A DNA stretch of 59,932 bases from Calditerrivibrio sp. (lineage in GTDB: Bacteria > Chrysiogenota > Deferribacteres > Deferribacterales > Calditerrivibrionaceae), in assembly GCA_026415135.1 (NCBI GenBank), contig JAOAHS010000011.1:1-59932 (forward strand), given 5' to 3'. The notes beneath the pieces were generated by a model. That model was given only the letters and a program-made list of their open reading frames with translations, was not told the origin of the DNA and did not search any database. This document shows, piece after piece, positions 12,099 through 20,867 of this stretch (position 1 is the stretch's first letter; every line of letters begins with the position of its first letter). The translations under genes were made by a program, and so were the position numbers.

Positions 12099-13967
12099 AT
12101 GATAAAATATGAGAATCGTTACGATGTTATTGTCGTTGGTGCTGGTCACGCTGGTATTGAGGCTGCTCTTGCATCTGCACGAATGGGAGCAAAAACCCTT
12201 CTTTTGACCATCTATATAGAGACCATTGCCCAGATGAGTTGTAACCCTGCTATCGGTGGTCTTGCCAAAGGGTGTTTGGTAAAAGATATTGATGCCCTTG
12301 GTGGTGAAATGGCTCGTGCTATCGATAATACAGGGATACAGTTTCGTATTTTAAACAGAAAAAAGGGTCCAGCTGTGAGAAGTTCGAGGGCTCAAGCGGA
12401 TAAAAAACTCTATAGATTTTATATGACTGATGTATTGATGAATCAGTCTAATTTGAGTGTTAAACAGGCTGTTGTTACCGATATCCTTGTTAAGGATGGT
12501 CGTGTTTATGGAGTAGAGTGCGATACAGGTTATATTTTTCATTGTAAGTCACTTATTTTAGCTACAGGGACTTTTTTAAACGGTCTAATCCATATAGGAG
12601 AAAAGCGTTACCCAGCTGGTAGGGCAAATGAGTTTCCTGCTACCCATTTAGCTGAAGTATTAAAGAAGTTCGCCTTTGATGTTCAGAGGCTTAAAACAGG
12701 CACTCCTGCTAGACTTCATGCGGATAGTATTAATTTTTCGGTGTTAGAAGAACAAAAAGGTGATAATCCACCAGAACCCTTTTCTTTTGAAACTACGTCC
12801 ATCCCTCTGCCTCAGGTTTCCTGCTATATCGCCTATACAAATGAAAAGACCCATCAAATAATTAGGGATAACCTCCATAGATCACCTCTATACTCTGGTG
12901 TTATTCAAGGTATCGGTCCCAGGTACTGCCCTTCTATAGAGGATAAGGTTAAAAAGTTTCCTGATAAAAATAGACACCAGATTTTTTTAGAGCCAGAAGG
13001 TTTGGACACGAAAGAGATCTATGCTAACGGTTTTTCCTCATCTTTACCTATTGATGTTCAGATTGCTATGTATCGTTCTTTAGAGGGGCTGGAGCATGTG
13101 GAGTTTATTCGTCCGGCTTATGCTATCGAGTACGATTTTGTCCAGCCCTACGAGTTAAATCACACTCTCGAAACAAAAAAGATAAAGGGTCTTTTTTTTG
13201 CTGGGCAGATAAACGGTACCACCGGTTATGAAGAGGCTGCTGCTCAGGGCTTAATTGCTGGTATTAATGCTGTTTTATCCATTGATGCTAAGGAGTTTGT
13301 GCTTGGTCGAGATGAAAGTTTTATTGGTGTGATGATAGATGATCTTGTCACAAAAGGTGTGGATGAACCTTACCGGATGTTCCACTCAAGGGCTGAATAT
13401 CGGTTGCTTTTGAGGGAAGATAATGCTGAATATAGACTCACTGAAAAGGGTCATAGGTTGGGATTAATTAGCAATACCCGGTATAGTAGGTTTCTTTCGG
13501 AAAAAGAAGCTTTAAATGAGTGTTTGTCGCTTTTGGCTACCAGAAAACTTCCATACAATGATGAAACAAAGATAAAATTTGCTAATCTAAATGTCTATAT
13601 TGAGGGTGCAACTCTTTTGATCGATTTACTCCGAAGACCTGAGCTATCCATTTATGATCTGCTGCCCTATTTATGTAAAGATTTTTCTCAAAGGGTTTTG
13701 CATCAAGCTGAAGTTTCTGTAAAATATGAGGGTTACATCAAAAAGCAGATGGATGAGGCTAAAAGGCTTAATAAACTTGAACAAGTTAAAATCCCTGAGG
13801 ATATCGACTATTCAAAAATAGTCGGGTTGAGGAGGGAGTACGTGGAGAAATTGAATAAATTCAATCCCAAGACCTTAGGTCAAGCCATGCGTATTAAGGG
13901 TATGACACCCGCTGCTATTTCACTTTTACATATATATATAAAAGGTCTTATTAAGGATGATAGATAA
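12099..13967 (+). CDS. mnmG: tRNA uridine-5-carboxymethylaminomethyl modification enzyme MnmG (GidA)
   Basis: MnmG is the FAD- and NADH-dependent partner of MnmE in wobble-uridine modification. The dinucleotide-binding motif VVGAGHAGIEAALASARMG lies at about residues 11-29, followed by MSCNPAIGGLAKGCLVKDIDALGG, a hallmark stretch with the catalytic cysteine region. A second family motif, GTTGYEEAAAQGL, is near residue 372. The 622-aa length is normal. The last 11 bases overlap the start of rsmG. Confidence 0.97.
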   Translation: MIKYENRYDVIVVGAGHAGIEAALASARMGAKTLLLTIYIETIAQMSCNPAIGGLAKGCLVKDIDALGGEMARAIDNTGIQFRILNRKKGPAVRSSRAQADKKLYRFYMTDVLMNQSNLSVKQAVVTDILVKDGRVYGVECDTGYIFHCKSLILATGTFLNGLIHIGEKRYPAGRANEFPATHLAEVLKKFAFDVQRLKTGTPARLHADSINFSVLEEQKGDNPPEPFSFETTSIPLPQVSCYIAYTNEKTHQIIRDNLHRSPLYSGVIQGIGPRYCPSIEDKVKKFPDKNRHQIFLEPEGLDTKEIYANGFSSSLPIDVQIAMYRSLEGLEHVEFIRPAYAIEYDFVQPYELNHTLETKKIKGLFFAGQINGTTGYEEAAAQGLIAGINAVLSIDAKEFVLGRDESFIGVMIDDLVTKGVDEPYRMFHSRAEYRLLLREDNAEYRLTEKGHRLGLISNTRYSRFLSEKEALNECLSLLATRKLPYNDETKIKFANLNVYIEGATLLIDLLRRPELSIYDLLPYLCKDFSQRVLHQAEVSVKYEGYIKKQMDEAKRLNKLEQVKIPEDIDYSKIVGLRREYVEKLNKFNPKTLGQAMRIKGMTPAAISLLHIYIKGLIKDDR

Positions 13968-14553
13968 ATATTTTAATATAACAAGCGATCAGGTGCTGCT
14001 ACTTGAAGAGTTTTATAAACTACATCTCTTGTCTCCTCATAATCTCACTGCTATAAAAGATCGCCATCAATTCTATATAAAGCATTACCTCGATAGCATC
14101 TATTGTTTCAAAGATCTGCATCATGAGTTTTCTACTCTCTGTGATATAGGCAGTGGTGGAGGGTTTCCTGGCATTGTTATTGCCATCTTAATGCCCTCTA
14201 AAAATGTATTTCTCTGTGAAAGCATAAAGAAGAAATGTCAATTCCTTGAGCATGCAATTAGATATCTTTCTTTAAAAAATGTTCAGGTGATAAACGATCG
14301 CATAGAAAATATAAAAGGGGTAAATTTCGACGTATTGACAGCACGAGGTGTATCAAAAGTGCTTGATGTGCTTAAAAAAAGTTGGAATGTTTCACATGAA
14401 ACATCGCTATGGATTTTATATAAGGGGGAACACTTGTTTGATGAGTTGAAGGAAGCTGAGCAGTTTGTAAAGAAACGAGGTTTGGAGGTGTGTTATGAGA
14501 GGGTTGAGTTCCCTTTTTTTAGGACTTATTGTTTTGTTAGGAGGAAAAAGTAG
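13957..14553 (+). CDS. rsmG: 16S rRNA (guanine527-N7)-methyltransferase RsmG (GidB)
   Basis: RsmG methylates N7 of G527 in the 530 loop of 16S rRNA. The SAM-binding motif CDIGSGGGFPGI is at about residues 63-74, and HNLTAIKD upstream and LTARGVSKV downstream are further family markers. The product is 198 aa, close to the family's usual 200-210. It overlaps mnmG at its start and the following exported-protein gene by 59 bases at its end, which is consistent with a single mnmE-mnmG-rsmG transcript. Confidence 0.95.
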   Translation: MIDKYFNITSDQVLLLEEFYKLHLLSPHNLTAIKDRHQFYIKHYLDSIYCFKDLHHEFSTLCDIGSGGGFPGIVIAILMPSKNVFLCESIKKKCQFLEHAIRYLSLKNVQVINDRIENIKGVNFDVLTARGVSKVLDVLKKSWNVSHETSLWILYKGEHLFDELKEAEQFVKKRGLEVCYERVEFPFFRTYCFVRRKK

Positions 14554-15361
14554 CGAAGCTTACGACAGCAGGGTGGTGGTAAAGGGGGATATTTTTTCAG
14601 CTAAGACGAGATATTTTGTGGGGCTGTTAGAAAAGGAGGGGCATTCTTATGCTATCAATGCTGATGTTTCAGATGGGGATGTCCTTGTTGATCTGGAGAA
14701 GGAAGAGGTTACGGTAAAGGGTAAAAAAATGAACTTTGGCTTTGGCTATGGCGATATACTAAAAGCGGTTTTAGCCGAAAGGAAAAATGATTGGGACAAA
14801 GGAGCATATCTGATAAAAAAGAACAAGGAGCTGTCTGAGGTCGTTGATGTTATTAAAAATAATAATCTCAGATATATACTATATGATGATAAAAGGAGCC
14901 TGATGGATAGTATGGAAAAGCTTAAAAAGGATAAAAAGATCGATAGGTACTATTTTCTTTTATACGGTGAAGGTAAGAGGCTTTTGGAGGATATGATACT
15001 TCCTATGACGCTATTAAAAGATAACATGAAGATATATATAATAGCATTGACTAAAAAGATATGCGATGTGCTTGCAGATCAAGACTACCTCTTGGGGTTT
15101 AGGAGAACAGAGTTGTATAGCTTTATTAGCTGCCTTGAGGTAGATGCTGAAGAGAGAAAAGAAGCTGGAAAAGTTGAAAATGATGTATATTCTGTTATAA
15201 TAATTAATGGGGTTAAGAGGATGTTGGATAGAGAGATGAAGGGCTCTTTAGAGGAGAAGAATGTTTATAAAGGGGAAGAGATGTTTGGGCTTAAAGGGTA
15301 TTTTTTGAATGGAGGCAAGGTGGTCCCTGTAGACCTTATAAAACAAATAGAACTTAAATAG
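14495..15361 (+). CDS. Unrecognised exported protein, 288 aa
   Basis: I do not recognise this protein. It starts with a signal peptide or anchor (MRGLSSLFLGLIVLLGG, then a possible cleavage near SSEA). The rest is rich in Lys, Asp, Glu and Val, with alternating short hydrophobic strands and amphipathic helices (for example VIKNNNLRYILYDDK, DRYYFLLYGEGKR, MKIYIIALTKK). This suggests an alpha/beta periplasmic fold; no cysteine pair pattern or catalytic motif stands out. The start codon lies inside rsmG but has a strong GGAGGTG site seven bases upstream. The 59-base overlap is longer than usual, so a start slightly further downstream cannot be excluded, although it would lose the signal peptide. 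Confidence 0.7.
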   Translation: MRGLSSLFLGLIVLLGGKSSEAYDSRVVVKGDIFSAKTRYFVGLLEKEGHSYAINADVSDGDVLVDLEKEEVTVKGKKMNFGFGYGDILKAVLAERKNDWDKGAYLIKKNKELSEVVDVIKNNNLRYILYDDKRSLMDSMEKLKKDKKIDRYYFLLYGEGKRLLEDMILPMTLLKDNMKIYIIALTKKICDVLADQDYLLGFRRTELYSFISCLEVDAEERKEAGKVENDVYSVIIINGVKRMLDREMKGSLEEKNVYKGEEMFGLKGYFLNGGKVVPVDLIKQIELK

Positions 15362-15372
15362 TTGGGAGTGCT

Positions 15373-16047
15373 ATGAAAAGGGAAGATGTGAAACAATTTA
15401 ACGGTGAAGATGGAAAACCAGCATACATAATATACAAAAACAAAGTATATGATGTAACAGAAAGTAGGTTTTGGAAAAAAGGGAAGCACATGGGTAGACA
15501 CAAAGCAGGTGAGGATCTCACTGATTTTATATCGATGGCTCCCCATGATGATAAAGTTCTAGAGAAGGTTAAGTTTGTATGCGAGTTGGAGGATGAGATA
15601 AAGGCTGAAGACAAAAAGGACAGACTCAGAGCTTTTTATAGGAAATATCATCCTCATCCCATTTTTATCCATTACCCAATGGGGATTCTTTATTTTGGTG
15701 CTTTTATGCTGTTTTTGTATCTGATTTTTGGCAAGGAGAGCTTTGAATTGGCATCCTATTATGCGTTGATAATAGGGGGGCTTTCGATATTCCCAGCTGT
15801 GCTATCAGGTGTTCTTAGCTGGTATATAAATTATGATATGACGCCAACAGAGATTTTTAAAAATAAAATCGTTTATTCCGTTGTTTTGGTGGTCCTGTTC
15901 ATAGTAGCTACTATCCTTAGAATAAGTGTAGGCAATCTAACGGGTGGAAATATTTTATATTATATGTATGTCATAGTATATTTTCTTATGATCCCTGTGA
16001 TGACATTTATAGCCTATAACGGCGGGAGGATAACATGGCCGGATTAG
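15373..16047 (+). CDS. Cytochrome b5-like domain fused to a DUF2231-type membrane domain
   Basis: Residues 1-75 resemble a cytochrome b5-like heme/steroid-binding domain: VKQFNGEDGKPAYIIYKNKVYDVTES, then HMGRHKAGEDLTDFI with histidines able to ligate heme, and a third candidate in APHDDKVL. Residues 85-224 contain HPHPIFIHYPMGIL followed by four hydrophobic segments and end with [10 protein letters not shown], the layout of DUF2231 membrane domains, where conserved histidines are thought to bind heme. A small heme-carrying inner-membrane electron-transfer protein is the likely role (inference). The gene overlaps the following ferritin-like gene by 13 bases and has a GGGAG site at its start. 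Confidence 0.75.
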   Translation: MKREDVKQFNGEDGKPAYIIYKNKVYDVTESRFWKKGKHMGRHKAGEDLTDFISMAPHDDKVLEKVKFVCELEDEIKAEDKKDRLRAFYRKYHPHPIFIHYPMGILYFGAFMLFLYLIFGKESFELASYYALIIGGLSIFPAVLSGVLSWYINYDMTPTEIFKNKIVYSVVLVVLFIVATILRISVGNLTGGNILYYMYVIVYFLMIPVMTFIAYNGGRITWPD

Positions 16048-16289
16048 AGGGTATGAATAAAGCTGATAAGATAAAAGCTCTTGAAGAGATGGTCCAGATT
16101 GTTTTACTCAGGATACCAAAAGAGATTGAAGCGATGCATTTTTATTTGAAAGCAGCGGAGAAATCAACTACGGAAGAAGCTAAAAATCTGTTTCTTAGTC
16201 TGGCTCAACAGGAAAAAGGTCACGAGGCAGAACTACGACGGATATTGCAAGATCTAAAAAACGAACTGGAAATTCTTAAAAAGAACTAA
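16035..16289 (+). CDS. Half-size ferritin-like/rubrerythrin-type two-helix protein
   Basis: The 84-aa product has two predicted helices carrying [18 protein letters not shown] and [16 protein letters not shown]. They provide one E..E-type and one E..H-type metal-ligand motif, half of the four-helix di-iron site of rubrerythrins and ferritins. A homodimer would recreate a full site, as in encapsulated-ferritin-like proteins (inference). It has a GGGAGGA ribosome-binding site inside the end of the cytochrome b5/DUF2231 gene and overlaps it, suggesting linked function in redox or iron handling. No rubredoxin domain is attached. Confidence 0.7.
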   Translation: MAGLEGMNKADKIKALEEMVQIVLLRIPKEIEAMHFYLKAAEKSTTEEAKNLFLSLAQQEKGHEAELRRILQDLKNELEILKKN

Positions 16290-16308
16290 GGGAAAAGAGG
16301 ACATAGGT

Positions 16309-17739
16309 ATGCATGAGGAATATGTAAATCCATTAACGGAAAGGTATGCAAGTAAAGAGATGATGGAGCTTTTTTCGCCAAAAAGAAAGTTTGCTACCTG
16401 GAGAAAGCTTTGGGTGGCATTGGCAGAGGCTGAAAGGGAGATGGGGCTTAATATAACGGAAGAACAGATTGAGGAGATGAAACAAAATATCTATAACATA
16501 GATTTTGAGTATGCAAAGGAGATGGAGAAAAGGTTTAGGCATGATGTGATGGCGCATGTTCATACCTTTGGTAAAGTATGCCCAAAAGCTATGCCGATTA
16601 TCCACTTAGGTGCAACAAGTGCTTATGTTGGGGACAATACCGATCTAATACTTATGAGGGATGGGCTTGGGCTGATTAAGAAACAGATGATAAACCTAAT
16701 TCGGAATTTAAGCGATTTTGCGATGAAATACAAGGATCTGCCCACACTTGGCTTTACCCACTTCCAGCCGGCTCAACTTACAACAGTGGGTAAAAGAGCT
16801 GCGCTATGGCTACAGGATTTTATACTTGATTTCGCAGATCTTGAATATGTTGAAGAAAATCTGAAGTTTAGGGGAGTTAAGGGAACAACAGGTACACAGG
16901 CATCCTTTTTGGCGCTTTTTAATGGTGATCATGAAAAGGTTAGGAAATTAGATGAAATTGTTTCAAAGAAGATGGGTTTTGAAAAGGTACTAAAGATCAC
17001 TGGTCAGACATACACAAGAAAGCAGGACACACAAGTGCTAAAGGTCTTGGCAGGGATAGCGGAGTCAGCTCATAAAATGGCTACAGACATAAGACTACTG
17101 CAGAATCTAAAGGAGATAGAAGAGCCCTTTGAGAAGAATCAGATAGGATCAAGCGCCATGGCGTATAAAAGAAATCCAATGAGAAGTGAAAGGGTTTGTT
17201 CCCTCGCAAGGCTTGTTATAACCCACTCAATAAACCCGTATTTTACCCATGCAACCCAATGGTTTGAGAGGACGTTAGATGACTCAGCCAATAGGAGAAT
17301 TGTGATACCCGAGTCTTTTTTAGCAGTTGATGCAATATTACAGCTTTTGATAAACATTACAGATGGCATGGTAGTCTACGAAAAGATGATTGAAAAACAT
17401 GTTATGGAAGAGCTACCCTTTATGGCTACTGAAAATATCATTATGGCCTCTGTGAAAAAAGGTGCAGATAGGCAAAAGATGCATGAGGTCATAAGGCAGC
17501 ATTCGATGGAAGCAGGGAGAAAGGTAAAGATGGATGGTTGTGTCAATGATCTATTGGAAAGGTTAGCCTTGGATGAGGATATCCCTTTGAACAGTGATGA
17601 AATATATAGTATTGTTAATCCGAAAGATTTTATAGGAAGAGCACCAGAACAGGTGGAGGAGTTTTTGAAAGAAGAGGTATACCCGCTGCTTGAAAAATAT
17701 AAGAATATGATCGGTATCAACGTGGAGATAAAAGTTTAA
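16309..17739 (+). CDS. purB: Adenylosuccinate lyase
   Basis: PurB cleaves SAICAR to AICAR and adenylosuccinate to AMP, both with release of fumarate. The fumarase/aspartase-superfamily signature [15 protein letters not shown] sits around residue 282, [14 protein letters not shown] carries substrate-binding residues near 101-114, and [18 protein letters not shown] contains the catalytic histidine. At 476 aa it is longer than the roughly 430-aa form common in Gram-positives and resembles the longer eukaryote-like class. An AGAGG-like site precedes the ATG. Confidence 0.95.
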   Translation: MHEEYVNPLTERYASKEMMELFSPKRKFATWRKLWVALAEAEREMGLNITEEQIEEMKQNIYNIDFEYAKEMEKRFRHDVMAHVHTFGKVCPKAMPIIHLGATSAYVGDNTDLILMRDGLGLIKKQMINLIRNLSDFAMKYKDLPTLGFTHFQPAQLTTVGKRAALWLQDFILDFADLEYVEENLKFRGVKGTTGTQASFLALFNGDHEKVRKLDEIVSKKMGFEKVLKITGQTYTRKQDTQVLKVLAGIAESAHKMATDIRLLQNLKEIEEPFEKNQIGSSAMAYKRNPMRSERVCSLARLVITHSINPYFTHATQWFERTLDDSANRRIVIPESFLAVDAILQLLINITDGMVVYEKMIEKHVMEELPFMATENIIMASVKKGADRQKMHEVIRQHSMEAGRKVKMDGCVNDLLERLALDEDIPLNSDEIYSIVNPKDFIGRAPEQVEEFLKEEVYPLLEKYKNMIGINVEIKV

Positions 17740-17741
17740 AG

Positions 17742-18011
17742 ATGATAAAGTATCTGTTGTTTATAAGCATTGGGGGGGTATTGGGGTATATTAGTAGGAG
17801 AGGGATAAATGGACACCTCCATAAGCACTTAATGAATGGGAGCATCATCATACTTCTCTTTTTTATGGGGGTGGGTATAGGGAAAGATCCAGATTTAAAA
17901 AGTAAGATAGCTGATTTTGGGATAACAGCAGGGGTAATATCCCTATTGACAGTGGTTGGTAGTACTGTTTCTGTTTACGTTATATTAAGGGTATTTAGGA
18001 GAAGAAATTGA
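17742..18011 (+). CDS. LysO-family lysine exporter, N-terminal half (separate ORF)
   Basis: The 89-aa product has three hydrophobic segments and the motif FFMGVGIGKDPDLKSKIADFG, which matches the N-terminal half of LysO (DUF340), the L-lysine exporter of E. coli. In LysO one polypeptide of about 300 aa carries two such repeats; here the second half is encoded by the next, overlapping ORF. The stop TGA (18009-18011) overlaps the likely TTG start of the second ORF by four bases, so the two halves are probably co-translated and assemble together. It starts two bases after purB. Confidence 0.8.
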   Translation: MIKYLLFISIGGVLGYISRRGINGHLHKHLMNGSIIILLFFMGVGIGKDPDLKSKIADFGITAGVISLLTVVGSTVSVYVILRVFRRRN

Positions 18012-18601
18012 TAATGTTAATGATTTCTGCGATTGGCTTAGGGGTGTTTTTAACTCAAAACGGTATTGTACCATATCCCCTAATACACTATTCAAACGAT
18101 ATAACAGATTATGCTCTGTACATGCTACTATTTTTTGTGGGATTTGAAATAGGTAGGGACAAAGAATCAATGAAAAGACTTTTTACCGCTGACAGGTTTG
18201 CTTTCGTTGTCCCAATAGGTACAATTATAGGAACGTTTATTGGTGGGGTGCTAGCAGGTATTGTGTTACAGATGGAAATGAAATATGCTTTGGCTATAGC
18301 CTCTGGGTTTGGTTGGTACTCTCTTTCAGCGGTGATGATAACTAAATCCATTGGGGCTGATATGGGATCTATTGCTTTTTTAGCAAATGTTTTCAGGGAA
18401 ACTATAAGTATAGTTAGTATACCGATTATTGCAAAAAGAATTAATGGTTTTGTTGCAATTGCACCTGCTGGAGCCACTTCTATGGATACGACACTACCTA
18501 TAATTCAAAGATATGGTGGTGATGAGGCAGCTGTTGTGGCCTTTATACATGGATTTGTATTAAGTGCACTAGTACCAGTTTGTGTTTCATTTTTTATATA
18601 G
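18008..18601 (+). CDS. LysO-family lysine exporter, C-terminal half (separate ORF)
   Basis: This 197-aa membrane protein has about six hydrophobic segments. It carries the second family motif LFFVGFEIGRDKESMKRLF and then GFGWYSLSAVM, RETISI and GATSMDTTLPII, all typical of the LysO/DUF340 C-terminal half that forms the transport core. I prefer the TTG at 18008 because AGGAGA ends six bases upstream; ATG at 18014 is an alternative. Two-ORF versions of LysO are known in some thermophiles and archaea, so this looks like an ancestral or stable arrangement rather than a recent frameshift. Specificity for lysine is inferred by homology only. Confidence 0.8.
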   Translation: MIMLMISAIGLGVFLTQNGIVPYPLIHYSNDITDYALYMLLFFVGFEIGRDKESMKRLFTADRFAFVVPIGTIIGTFIGGVLAGIVLQMEMKYALAIASGFGWYSLSAVMITKSIGADMGSIAFLANVFRETISIVSIPIIAKRINGFVAIAPAGATSMDTTLPIIQRYGGDEAAVVAFIHGFVLSALVPVCVSFFI

Positions 18602-18603
18602 CC

Positions 18604-18612
18604 TGATATAAT
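18604..18612 (+). promoter_or_regulatory. Putative extended -10 promoter of pyk
   Basis: TGATATAAT combines a TATAAT hexamer (18607-18612) with the upstream TG of an extended -10. No good -35 is seen at the right distance. It sits just after the LysO stop and before AGGAGG (18621-18626), so pyk could be transcribed separately. Confidence 0.4.
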
Positions 18613-18630
18613 GTAATATTAGGAGGCTAT

Positions 18631-20019
18631 ATGAAAAGAACCAAGATAGTAGCAACACTGGGACCGGTATCGTCCAATGAAGATATCATCAAAAACTTAA
18701 TACTTGAAGGTGTCGACTTATTTAGACTAAATTTTTCCCATGGTGACCATGGTTCCCATCTGGAAAGTCTTGAAAAAATAAGAAGGGTTTCTGCGAAATG
18801 TGGTAGATACGTCGGGGTGCTTCAGGATCTGGGGGGGCCAAAGATAAGGCTGTTGGAAGTGGAGGAGCCATTTGAGATCCATAGCGGAGAGAGAATATTT
18901 TTTAATAAAAATATAAAAGCTTGCACAAGAGATGAACTGAATATCAATCATCCAGAAATACTGGATCAACTAAAAGTGGGTAGCAGGGTATATATAGCGG
19001 ATGGTTTGGTAAGGCTCGAGATAGAGGATGTAGGGGATAGGATACTGGCTAAGGTTCTTGTGGGAGGACGCATTAGTTCCAAAAAAGGTGTAAATTTTCC
19101 CAATATAAAGTTGAACATCCCATCCATTACAGAAAAGGATAGGCAAGATGTCCTTTTTGCAATCGAGCATGGTTTGGACTATATAGCGATGTCATTTGTC
19201 AAAAGAGCTGAGGATGTCAAAGAGCTGAAAGAGTTTATTTTTTCGAAAGGTGGAAGTATCCCTGTAATTGCAAAGATAGAGAAACACGAGGCGATAGAGG
19301 ATATAGATAACATAATAGATACAGCGGATGGTGTTATGGTGGCTCGTGGCGATTTGGGTGTGGAGATAGATCTGGAAAGGGTACCTGTAATTCAAAAGAT
19401 GATAATAGCAAAAGCAAACGAAAAAAACAAACCTGTCATTACAGCAACACAGATGCTAAATTCTATGGTGTCACTCCCAAGACCTACAAGGGCTGAAGTA
19501 TCCGATATTGCCAATGCAGTACTTGATGGAACAGATGCTGTAATGTTATCGGATGAGACTGCAGCAGGTGCCTATCCTGTGGAATCGGTGAAAGTGATGA
19601 AAAGAACCATTATAGAAACAGAAACCATATATGAATACCACAGGGCAAGAAGGGCAACTGGGGAATATGCGATCCCTTATTCAGGGACGGAATTGGCTAA
19701 AAACACTAAAATAGATAAGATTGTGGTGTTTACGAGCACTGGGGCATCTGCTATTAGAACCTCATACTTTAGGCCAAAAAGTAAAATAATAGCTAACGTA
19801 ACCGATATAAATGTGGCAAGGAAACTTTCCCTTATATGGGGTATTGAGCCGAATATGTTGGTCCTTAAAAGCGATGACAGTGAAGGACTAGTTGCAGACT
19901 TTTTAGAAAAAGGGTTGGAGGATGGTATCCTACAGAAGGGTGAGAAGATCATAATTATTATGGGCTACCCAGCAGGAGTTCCAGGAACTACAAACCTTTT
20001 GAGAATATTAGAGGTTTAG
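18631..20019 (+). CDS. pyk: Pyruvate kinase
   Basis: Pyruvate kinase converts phosphoenolpyruvate and ADP to pyruvate and ATP. It starts with RTKIVATLGPVSS, has the substrate-binding LFRLNFSHGDH, the active-site stretch IPVIAKIEKHEAIEDI with the catalytic lysine, MVARGDLGVEI, and NKPVITATQMLNSM. The C-terminal domain is intact, giving 462 aa, a normal length. It is preceded by AGGAGG. Together with gpmI and pyc elsewhere in the window it covers the lower glycolytic/anaplerotic node. The stop codon overlaps that of the convergent LOG-family gene. Confidence 0.96.
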   Translation: MKRTKIVATLGPVSSNEDIIKNLILEGVDLFRLNFSHGDHGSHLESLEKIRRVSAKCGRYVGVLQDLGGPKIRLLEVEEPFEIHSGERIFFNKNIKACTRDELNINHPEILDQLKVGSRVYIADGLVRLEIEDVGDRILAKVLVGGRISSKKGVNFPNIKLNIPSITEKDRQDVLFAIEHGLDYIAMSFVKRAEDVKELKEFIFSKGGSIPVIAKIEKHEAIEDIDNIIDTADGVMVARGDLGVEIDLERVPVIQKMIIAKANEKNKPVITATQMLNSMVSLPRPTRAEVSDIANAVLDGTDAVMLSDETAAGAYPVESVKVMKRTIIETETIYEYHRARRATGEYAIPYSGTELAKNTKIDKIVVFTSTGASAIRTSYFRPKSKIIANVTDINVARKLSLIWGIEPNMLVLKSDDSEGLVADFLEKGLEDGILQKGEKIIIIMGYPAGVPGTTNLLRILEV

Positions 20020-20690
20020 ATATAGAGGAAATCTTTGATATACTCCAGGATCTCTTCTGGTTCTTCCATTATCTTGATGAGCTCTAAATCTGTCTCTTTT
20101 ATGAAATTAGACATGAGCATCTGATCTTTGATCCATTGTATGAGCCCACTCCAAAATTTGGAATCGACGAGAATAAGTGGGAAGGGAAGGATCTTTTTGG
20201 TTTGGATAAGGGTTAGGGCTTCGAAGAATTCGTCCATTGTGCCAAAACCGCCAGGAAAAATAACAAAAGCTTTTGCATATTTTACAAGCATTACTTTTCT
20301 CACAAAGAAATAGTTAAAAGTGATAACCTTTTTGGCATAGGGGTTTGGTTTTTGTTCGAAGGGTAACTCGATGTTTAGACCTACTGACATACCACCTGCT
20401 TCACTGGCACCCCTATTAGCTGCCTCCATGATTCCAGGGCCACCACCAGTAAGCACAGTGATCCCCTCTTTAGCTAACAATTGACCTAATTTTCTTGCTT
20501 TACGGTAATCAGGATGATCCTCTTTTATCCGGGCAGAACCGAAGATACTCACTGCTGGCTCTATCTTAGAGAGATTTTCAAAACCTTCTACAAATTCTGA
20601 AAGAATTTTAAAAACTCGCCAGGTATCACCTACTTTTAAATTATCTATTAGGTACTGGTCATTGTGCATATTGTTTTTTGAGTCATCCAT
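20016..20690 (-). CDS. LOG-family (TIGR00730) nucleotide-binding protein
   Basis: The 224-aa product has both LOG-family signatures: GGGPGIMEAANRGA (about residues 81-94) and PGGFGTMDEFFEALT (about 145-159). Proteins with this fold act as cytokinin-riboside 5'-monophosphate phosphoribohydrolases or as other nucleotide-5'-monophosphate nucleosidases. In bacteria outside plant-associated species the physiological substrate is usually unknown. The start is supported by an AAGGAG site 13 bases upstream and a good promoter. It converges on pyk, with the two stop codons overlapping. Confidence 0.85.
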   Translation of the reverse strand: MDDSKNNMHNDQYLIDNLKVGDTWRVFKILSEFVEGFENLSKIEPAVSIFGSARIKEDHPDYRKARKLGQLLAKEGITVLTGGGPGIMEAANRGASEAGGMSVGLNIELPFEQKPNPYAKKVITFNYFFVRKVMLVKYAKAFVIFPGGFGTMDEFFEALTLIQTKKILPFPLILVDSKFWSGLIQWIKDQMLMSNFIKETDLELIKIMEEPEEILEYIKDFLYI

Positions 20691-20721
20691 ATACTGTGGT
20701 CTCCTTAGAAAGATTTATTTG

Positions 20722-20750
20722 TCTATACTTACAATAATATAATGTGTCAA
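20722..20750 (-). promoter_or_regulatory. Putative sigma-70 promoter of the LOG-family gene
   Basis: On the minus strand TTGACA (20750-20745) and TATAGA (20727-20722) are separated by 17 bases. The predicted start near 20715 leaves a leader of about 25 bases with an AAGGAG site. Confidence 0.6.
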
Positions 20751-20833
20751 TAAATGAAATTAAGAAATAGATAATAAATTTATAGATTAAAGGAAACATA
20801 GATAAGAATTGTAAATTGAAAAATAGAAAATTA

Positions 20834-20862
20834 TTGATTTCAACGATAAAATTATTTATAAG
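20834..20862 (+). promoter_or_regulatory. Putative sigma-70 promoter of sbtA, leaderless geometry
   Basis: TTGATT (20834-20839) and TATAAG (20857-20862) are 17 bases apart. The ATG of the transporter begins after only five further bases, and there is no ribosome-binding site. Transcription would begin at the start codon itself. Confidence 0.5.
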
Positions 20863-20867
20863 TAGAT

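Noticed and set aside
12351-12542. Minus-strand open frames opposite mnmG, gyrA, pyc and napA
   Set aside because: They follow the codon pattern of the real gene on the other strand and show no family motifs or ribosome-binding sites.
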